Part shown: piece by piece, positions 59,886 through 64,000 of the stretch
How the letters are laid out: each line of letters starts with the position of its first letter
Position numbering within the stretch: position 1 is the first letter of the stretch
Source of the DNA: Thermus albus
GTDB taxonomy: Bacteria; Deinococcota; Deinococci; Deinococcales; Thermaceae
Reading direction: 5' to 3'
DNA: 64,000 bases
Assembly: GCF_022760855.1 (NCBI RefSeq)
Contig: NZ_JAKTNR010000007.1
Coordinates: 59,647-123,646, forward strand
Position numbers and translations under genes: made by a program
The notes under the pieces: generated by a model
The model's input: only the letters and a program-made list of their open reading frames with translations
Told to the model about the DNA's origin: nothing
Database searches by the model: none

Positions 59886-61500
59886 AGGACTTTTCCTCCT
59901 CGAGGCCCAGGCTGGCCAGAAGGTCCCCGTAAAGGTCCCCCAGTTTCACGCTGGCGCTGGCCGTGGGCACCGCGGAGGCATCGTACAGGTTGTACTCGGC
60001 CACGGCCCCGTACTCGTACTCCCGGCGCTCCTCCCGGCGGGGTCCGGGCTTCCTCTTGCCCCGGGCCTCCTTGCCCTTGGCCCGGCGGGGCCGCTCTTCC
60101 TCCATCTTGGGAGGGGGCGGGGGCAGAAGGCGCTTGCGGGAGAGGGAGATACGCTGCTCCACGGGGTCTATGTTGAGGACCACCACCTCCATCTCCTCCC
60201 CCTTCTTGAAGAGGGCGGCGGGGTTTTCAATGCGGGCGTGGTCCAGCTCGGAAATATGGACCAGGCCCTCCATGCCCGGCTCCAGCTCCACGAAGACCCC
60301 GAAGTCGGTGATCCCGGTAACCTTGCCCTTGACCACCGTGCCCGGAGGATACTTTTCCGTGAGGAGTTGCCAAGGGTCGGGCTGGGTCTGCTTGAGGCCC
60401 AAGGAGAGGCGGCGCTCCGCGGGGTCCAGCCTCAAGACCACCGCCTCCACCTCCTCCCCTTCCTTCACCACCTCGGAGGGGTGCTTGGGCCTTTTGGTCC
60501 AGGAAAGCTCGGAAATGTGGATGAGCCCCTCGAGGCCCGGCTCCACCTCCACAAAGGCCCCGAACTGGGTGAGGCCCACCACCTTGCCCCGGACACGGCT
60601 TCCCACCGGGTACTTCTCGGCCACCGTGACCCAGGGATCGGGGATGAGGGCCTTGATGGAGAGGTTCACCCGCTCCTTCTCCGGGTCCACGGAAACCACC
60701 TGGGCCCGCACCTTCTGGCCCTTGTGGATCACCTCTTTGGGGTGGTTAAACCGCCCCCAGGTGATCTCGGAACGGTGCACCAGGCCGTCCACCGGACCCA
60801 GGTTCACAAAGGCCCCGAAGTCGGTGACGTCCACCACCGTACCCTCCACCACCTGCCCGGGCTGGAGGCTATGGAAAAAGGCCTCCTTGGCCCGCTTTTG
60901 CTCCTCTTCCAACACCGCCCGGCGGGAAAGCAAAACCCGTCCTTTCTTGCGGTGGAACTCGATGATCTTCACCAGGATCTGCTGGCCCACGTAGGCATCC
61001 AGGTTGGGGATGCGCTTGAGGTCCAGCTGCGAAGCAGGGATGAAGGCGGATACACCATCCAGGTCGGCAATCACGCCTCCCTTGACCTTCTCCTTCACGG
61101 TGACGGTCACCGGCTCGCCCTTCTCATAAAGCTCCCGGATGCGGTCCCAGTGCTCCGTGGCCTCTACCCTTTTACGGGAAAGGAAGACCTGGCCCGTCTC
61201 CGGGTCTACCTTGGTGACCTGGACCCGCACCAGATCCCCAGGCTTCAGAAGGGCCTTTAACTCCTGCTCAGGAAGGGACTTCTCTGTAAGTTCGTTAAAG
61301 GGGATGATGCCTTCCGTCTTCGCGCCGATATCTACCGCCACACCCTCTGAGCCCACCAAGACCACCTTGCCCGTCAGGACCTGCCCGGGGCGCACGCGTT
61401 TTTCCAAGCGGGCCTCGGTCTCCTGCAGGGCCTCTTCCATGCTGAAGGCCTTGTCTGGGGTCAAGTTGGCTTCGCTGACCTGGGTCGCCTTTTCTTCCAT
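59881..61500 (-). CDS. rpsA: 30S ribosomal protein S1
   Basis: 539 residues. Five S1 (OB-fold) domains, at about residues 38-105, 120-185, 205-275, 290-360 and 378-447 (for example GKVVGLTQFGAFVEVEPGLEGLIHISEL), against six in E. coli. A basic proline-rich linker (PPPPPKMEEERPRRAKGK) and an acidic tail ending EEEKSS follow. S1 binds mRNA on the small subunit. GAAAGAGGCGGC precedes the ATG. Its stop codon lies in the 62-bp repeat. Confidence 0.95.
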   Translation of the reverse strand: MEEKATQVSEANLTPDKAFSMEEALQETEARLEKRVRPGQVLTGKVVLVGSEGVAVDIGAKTEGIIPFNELTEKSLPEQELKALLKPGDLVRVQVTKVDPETGQVFLSRKRVEATEHWDRIRELYEKGEPVTVTVKEKVKGGVIADLDGVSAFIPASQLDLKRIPNLDAYVGQQILVKIIEFHRKKGRVLLSRRAVLEEEQKRAKEAFFHSLQPGQVVEGTVVDVTDFGAFVNLGPVDGLVHRSEITWGRFNHPKEVIHKGQKVRAQVVSVDPEKERVNLSIKALIPDPWVTVAEKYPVGSRVRGKVVGLTQFGAFVEVEPGLEGLIHISELSWTKRPKHPSEVVKEGEEVEAVVLRLDPAERRLSLGLKQTQPDPWQLLTEKYPPGTVVKGKVTGITDFGVFVELEPGMEGLVHISELDHARIENPAALFKKGEEMEVVVLNIDPVEQRISLSRKRLLPPPPPKMEEERPRRAKGKEARGKRKPGPRREERREYEYGAVAEYNLYDASAVPTASASVKLGDLYGDLLASLGLEEEKSS

Positions 61501-61624
61501 GCCGCCTCTTTCCTCCTTACGCGCCTTCTAGGGAAGGCGGGCGCATCTTGCGCACGTCCACACGAAAAGGAGGGGGAGAAGCCTCACTCCCCGCTTCCGT
61601 GGGAACCGGCCCCGAAGGGCATAC
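61501..61624 (-). promoter_or_regulatory. Structured 5' leader of rpsA
   Basis: About 124 bases between the predicted start and ATG, long for this window. It contains GAAGGG-TATGC-CCTTC and GGGGAG-TGAGGCTT-CTCCCC hairpins. S1 mRNA leaders in other bacteria mediate autogenous repression, so this is a candidate for that. Confidence 0.4.
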
Positions 61625-61630
61625 CCTTCC

Positions 61631-61659
61631 TTTATACCACGTGGAGGTCCCCTTGCCAA
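61631..61659 (-). promoter_or_regulatory. Promoter of rpsA
   Basis: Minus strand TTGGCA (61654-61659) and TATAAA (61631-61636), 17 bases apart. Confidence 0.7.
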
Positions 61660-61698
61660 GAGGCACCAGGCCCCAAGGGGTTGCGCCATAATGGGCCC

Positions 61699-62817
61699 AT
61701 GGAAACCCTAGCCTGGATGCAGGCAAAGCTACCCGAGTTTTTAAAGGACCTCGAGACCTTCGTGCGCCGGGAATCCCCCACCAAGGACCCGAAGGGCCTT
61801 CAGGAAGCTGCCGCTTTCTTGGAAGAAGCCTTCGGGCCTCTCCAGGGGCGGCTTTCCCGTAAAGATACCCCCCTAGGCCCCATCCTCCTTTTGAAGCGGG
61901 AAGGGGAAGGGGCCCCGATCCTCATCCTCTGCCACTACGACACCGTCCACCCTAAGGGAAGCTTCCCCGAGCCCTTCCGCCTGGAAAGGGACCGGGCGGT
62001 GGGCCCTGGGGTCTACGACATGAAGGGGGGCATCATGGCCCTGCTCTATGCCCTCCGCCACGCGGAGGCCAGCAGCAGGAGGCTTCCGGCCTTGGAAATC
62101 CTCTTCACCCCCGACGAGGAAATCGGCTCCAAGGAAAGCCGGCCCCTGATTGAGGCGGCAGCGAAGAAGGCCCGGGCCGTTTTGGTCCTGGAGCCTCCCA
62201 CGGCGGAAGGGGATCCCAAGGTGGCCCGAAAGGGGGTGGGGCTCTACCGCCTTAAGGCCTTGGGAAAGGCCGCCCACCAGGGGGTGGAGCCGGAAAAGGG
62301 GGTAAACGCCATCCTGGAGCTTGCCCATCAGATCGTGAAGGTGGCGGCCCTCGAGGACCGGGAGAAGGGCACCACCCTAGGCCCCAACGTGGTGGCAGGG
62401 GGCACGGTAAGCAACGTGGTGGCCGAGGAGGCCTGGGTGGAAATAGACCTCAGGGCCTGGACCCTGGAGGAGGTGAGGCGGGTGGAGGAAAGCCTAAAAC
62501 ATCTGACCCCTGTCCTCCCTGGGGCCAGGCTGGAGCTTTCTGGAGGCCTGAACCGCCCCCCCATGGAGCCCACCGCGGAAAGCCTGGCCCTCTTTGAGAA
62601 GGCCCGGGCCATTGGGGAAGCCCTGGGGCTTTCCCTACGCCCAGGCCGGGTAGGCGGGGGCTCGGACGGAAACTTCACCGCCGCCTTGGGGGTGCCCACC
62701 CTGGACGGCCTGGGCCTCCTTGGGGGGGATGCCCACCAGAAGACCGAGTACGTGGTGGTCTCGGAGATCCCCCGTCGCGCGGCCCTCTTGGCGGAACTCC
62801 TCTACGCTTTGGCCTAG
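61699..62817 (+). CDS. M20 family metallopeptidase (glutamate carboxypeptidase-like)
   Basis: 372 residues. Two-zinc peptidase: CHYDTVHPKG (His ligand and following Asp), PGVYDMKGG (bridging Asp), TPDEEIGS (catalytic Glu and Glu ligand), LEPPT and the last His in DAHQKTEYV. The inserted dimerisation domain (KAAHQGVEPEKGVNAILELA) is present. Resembles carboxypeptidase G2 types. CATAAT (61687-61692) lies 6 bases before the ATG at 61699; the earlier in-frame start at 61681 overlaps the box. Confidence 0.88.
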   Translation: METLAWMQAKLPEFLKDLETFVRRESPTKDPKGLQEAAAFLEEAFGPLQGRLSRKDTPLGPILLLKREGEGAPILILCHYDTVHPKGSFPEPFRLERDRAVGPGVYDMKGGIMALLYALRHAEASSRRLPALEILFTPDEEIGSKESRPLIEAAAKKARAVLVLEPPTAEGDPKVARKGVGLYRLKALGKAAHQGVEPEKGVNAILELAHQIVKVAALEDREKGTTLGPNVVAGGTVSNVVAEEAWVEIDLRAWTLEEVRRVEESLKHLTPVLPGARLELSGGLNRPPMEPTAESLALFEKARAIGEALGLSLRPGRVGGGSDGNFTAALGVPTLDGLGLLGGDAHQKTEYVVVSEIPRRAALLAELLYALA

Positions 62818-62818
62818 C

Positions 62819-63097
62819 ATGTGGTTCTTGCGCCCAGATCCCCATGTGAAGCCCGAAGGCCCCTTGGCCTTCCGGGTTAGGGTGCGCACCCAAAGCGGCG
62901 AGGTGGTGGAGCTCAGGCTCTCCAAATCCATGGAGATAAGCCCCGTGGAGGGAGGCTATTACGTGCGCAAGGAAATCGTGGCCCCCAAAAGCCTGGACCG
63001 GGCGGTGCTGGAGATCTGGTTTGATACCCGTTATCGTCCCACGCGGAAAAGTGTTGAGGGGGGTGAGCTTATACCTATCCGGGAATGGATGGGCTAG
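62819..63097 (+). CDS. Small protein of unknown function
   Basis: 92 residues, not recognised. Strand-rich (FRVRVRTQSGEVVELRLSKS, GYYVRKEIVAPKSLDRAVLEIWFD) with no membrane segment. Starts one base after the M20 peptidase stop, so it is likely co-transcribed. Ends 9 bases before the next gene, whose TAGAAT box overlaps its stop codon. Confidence 0.6.
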   Translation: MWFLRPDPHVKPEGPLAFRVRVRTQSGEVVELRLSKSMEISPVEGGYYVRKEIVAPKSLDRAVLEIWFDTRYRPTRKSVEGGELIPIREWMG

Positions 63098-63106
63098 AAT
63101 GGGGCC

Positions 63107-63391
63107 ATGGAAAAAGTGCTGCTCCTTCTAGGCCTTGTGGTGATGGCCTATAACGTCCTCTACGGGTTCCGGCTAAAGCGGGCCATCCCCGGGGGGGTCA
63201 TGGGGGAAAGGGGCGGGCAGATGCTCGCGCTTATCGCCTTCTTCGCCCTGGCCTACCTGGCAGTCCTGGTGCTCACCTGGAGCGAACCCAGTAGCCTCCT
63301 CCTGCTCCTACTTTCCCTGATCCTCCTCCTGGGGGCGGTCTTCGTCTACCTGGTCCTGCGCCTAGTGGACGCCATCGTGGCCTCCTTGTAA
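63107..63391 (+). CDS. Small membrane protein
   Basis: 94 residues with three membrane segments (VLLLLGLVVMAYNVLYGF, MLALIAFFALAYLAVLVLTW and LLLLLLSLILLLGAVFVYLV). TAGAAT (63095-63100) lies 6 bases before the ATG: a leaderless gene. Function unknown. Confidence 0.65.
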   Translation: MEKVLLLLGLVVMAYNVLYGFRLKRAIPGGVMGERGGQMLALIAFFALAYLAVLVLTWSEPSSLLLLLLSLILLLGAVFVYLVLRLVDAIVASL

Positions 63392-63393
63392 CC

Positions 63394-63792
63394 ATGGTCT
63401 TCCGCCGCAACCCCAGTCCTCCGGAAACCGATTGGAAACCCACTCCCGAGGAGTGGCGGGTCTACACCCTCTGCGACGGCCGGCGCACCGAGGAGGAGGT
63501 GGTGGGGGAAAGCGGCCTGGGAGACGAAGCCTACGTCATCCTGGCTGCCCTTCTCAAGCGGGGCCTGATCCTGCCTGTGGAGGGTCCCAGGGAGCTTTGC
63601 CAAAAGCTGGTGGGCCTCCTCAAGACCCGGCTCGGCCCCAAAGCGGAACCTTTTGTAACCCGGCTGGAGGGATGCCAAAGCCGGGAGAGCCTCGAGGAGG
63701 AGGCCCTCCGGGTGGCCCTAAAGGTTAAGCTCACCCTGGACCGCAAGACCGGGGAAGAGTTGGAAAGGGCCATACGGCAGCTCTTCCACTAA
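63394..63792 (+). CDS. Hypothetical winged-helix-like protein
   Basis: 132 residues. The N-terminal 65 residues (TPEEWRVYTLCDGRRTEEEVVGESGLGDEAYVILAALLKRGLILP) resemble the winged-helix module seen in bacterial proteins of DUF4388/roadblock-type signalling neighbourhoods. The C-terminal half is helical (LCQKLVGLLKTRLGPKAEPFV). Starts 2 bases after the membrane protein stop, in the same operon. Function unknown. Confidence 0.6.
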   Translation: MVFRRNPSPPETDWKPTPEEWRVYTLCDGRRTEEEVVGESGLGDEAYVILAALLKRGLILPVEGPRELCQKLVGLLKTRLGPKAEPFVTRLEGCQSRESLEEEALRVALKVKLTLDRKTGEELERAIRQLFH

Positions 63793-63834
63793 TGCCCAGG
63801 TGGGGTGGAGGATGCCGCCAAGCTCCCTAGATAC

Positions 63835-63896
63835 CTTAGAGAAAAGGGGGGTGTGGGGGGCTATAATCCCCCGGTTTTCAAACCGGGGATACATGG
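63835..63896 (+). repeat. 62-bp repeat, copy B
   Basis: Same sequence as 59824-59885 with one C/T difference, opposite orientation. Contains TATAAT (63862-63867) and the hairpin CCCCGGTTT-TC-AAACCGGGG (63869-63888). Followed, as in copy A, by CCCCCACGTG and an extended -10 box. Between 63793 and 64000 no coding gene is supported. Confidence 0.85.
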
Positions 63897-63948
63897 ACCC
63901 CCACGTGCCCCTGCGTGGCACATGGCATGGTGGGGAGCAGATGTGTGG

Positions 63949-63954
63949 TACAAT
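63949..63954 (+). promoter_or_regulatory. Extended -10 box near the right window edge
   Basis: TGG-TACAAT. A transcript from about 63961 would start with the hairpin GGGGA-CAGCGT-TCCCC; what it encodes lies outside the window. Confidence 0.45.
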
Positions 63955-64000
63955 CCCCTTGGGGACAGCGTTCCCCGTGGACCTTGAAACTTGGAGTAGG

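Noticed and set aside
60238..61260. 340-residue open frame antisense to rpsA
   Set aside because: Periodic histidine- and leucine-rich composition created by the S1 repeats; no independent support.
63961..64000. Possible CRISPR repeat start (CTTGAAAC-like end, CCCC hairpin)
   Set aside because: Only one copy is visible and no second repeat fits in the window, so an array cannot be supported.

Overview
The window is a GC-rich, gene-dense bacterial chromosome segment that I assign to the genus Thermus. The basis is protein content: a delta-prime subunit, MetK and S1 of Thermus type, an fbcC-D-F-B cytochrome bc operon in the order described for Thermus thermophilus, a cysteine-based arsenate reductase and SpeA-type polyamine synthesis. 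Very many genes also have a -10 box (TANNNT) only 6-8 bases before the start codon, which implies leaderless transcripts. The exact species cannot be told from the sequence alone. No rRNA or tRNA gene and no CRISPR array was recognised.

Layout. 1-7772: alanine dehydrogenase (cut by the window edge), a DUF456 membrane protein, glutaredoxin-like protein, lgt, a PatB/MalY-type aminotransferase, an Hsp20 chaperone, a rhodanese / metallo-beta-lactamase / zinc-ribbon cluster, OsmC and a phosphomutase-like enzyme. 7854-12249: iron(III) ABC importer genes (binding protein, permease, ATPase) then truA. 12290-16469 (minus): peptide-type ABC importer, with an intrinsic terminator between the binding-protein gene and the permeases. 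16599-23513: A-type Fe-S carrier, Xaa-Pro peptidase, prs, hydrolase, DUF72, speA and a membrane diguanylate cyclase. 23601-26100: metK, then an intact IS605-type TnpB element inserted between the -10 box and start codon of murI. 26100-29175: murI, LOG-like gene, rdgB and a DUF155-like gene.

29271-34955: a maltodextrin operon (malE, malF, malG and a GH13 glucanohydrolase). 34965-41006: small protein, mutS2, thioesterase diverging from pepF around a 16-bp palindrome, arsC and ubiE. 41067-47797: two nucleoside-type permeases, yaaT(ricT)-holB with a phosphodiesterase, and several unknowns. 47920-56278: unknown gene, MFS transporter, thrS, a PaaX-type regulator, two tandem paralogous sugar-type binding proteins and a TIM-barrel isomerase. 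56367-59506: fbcCDFB cytochrome bc complex. 59523-59820: a promoter-bearing, strongly structured non-coding locus that looks like an internally deleted IS605 element carrying a solo omega-RNA-like transcript. 59881-63792: rpsA (minus), an M20 peptidase and three small unknowns. The right edge carries a second copy of the 62-bp module found between rpsA and the structured RNA.

The most unusual points are the solo structured RNA with its duplicated upstream module, the TnpB insertion exactly at the murI transcription start, the hairpin family that shares a tail with the TnpB element end, and several candidate operators.
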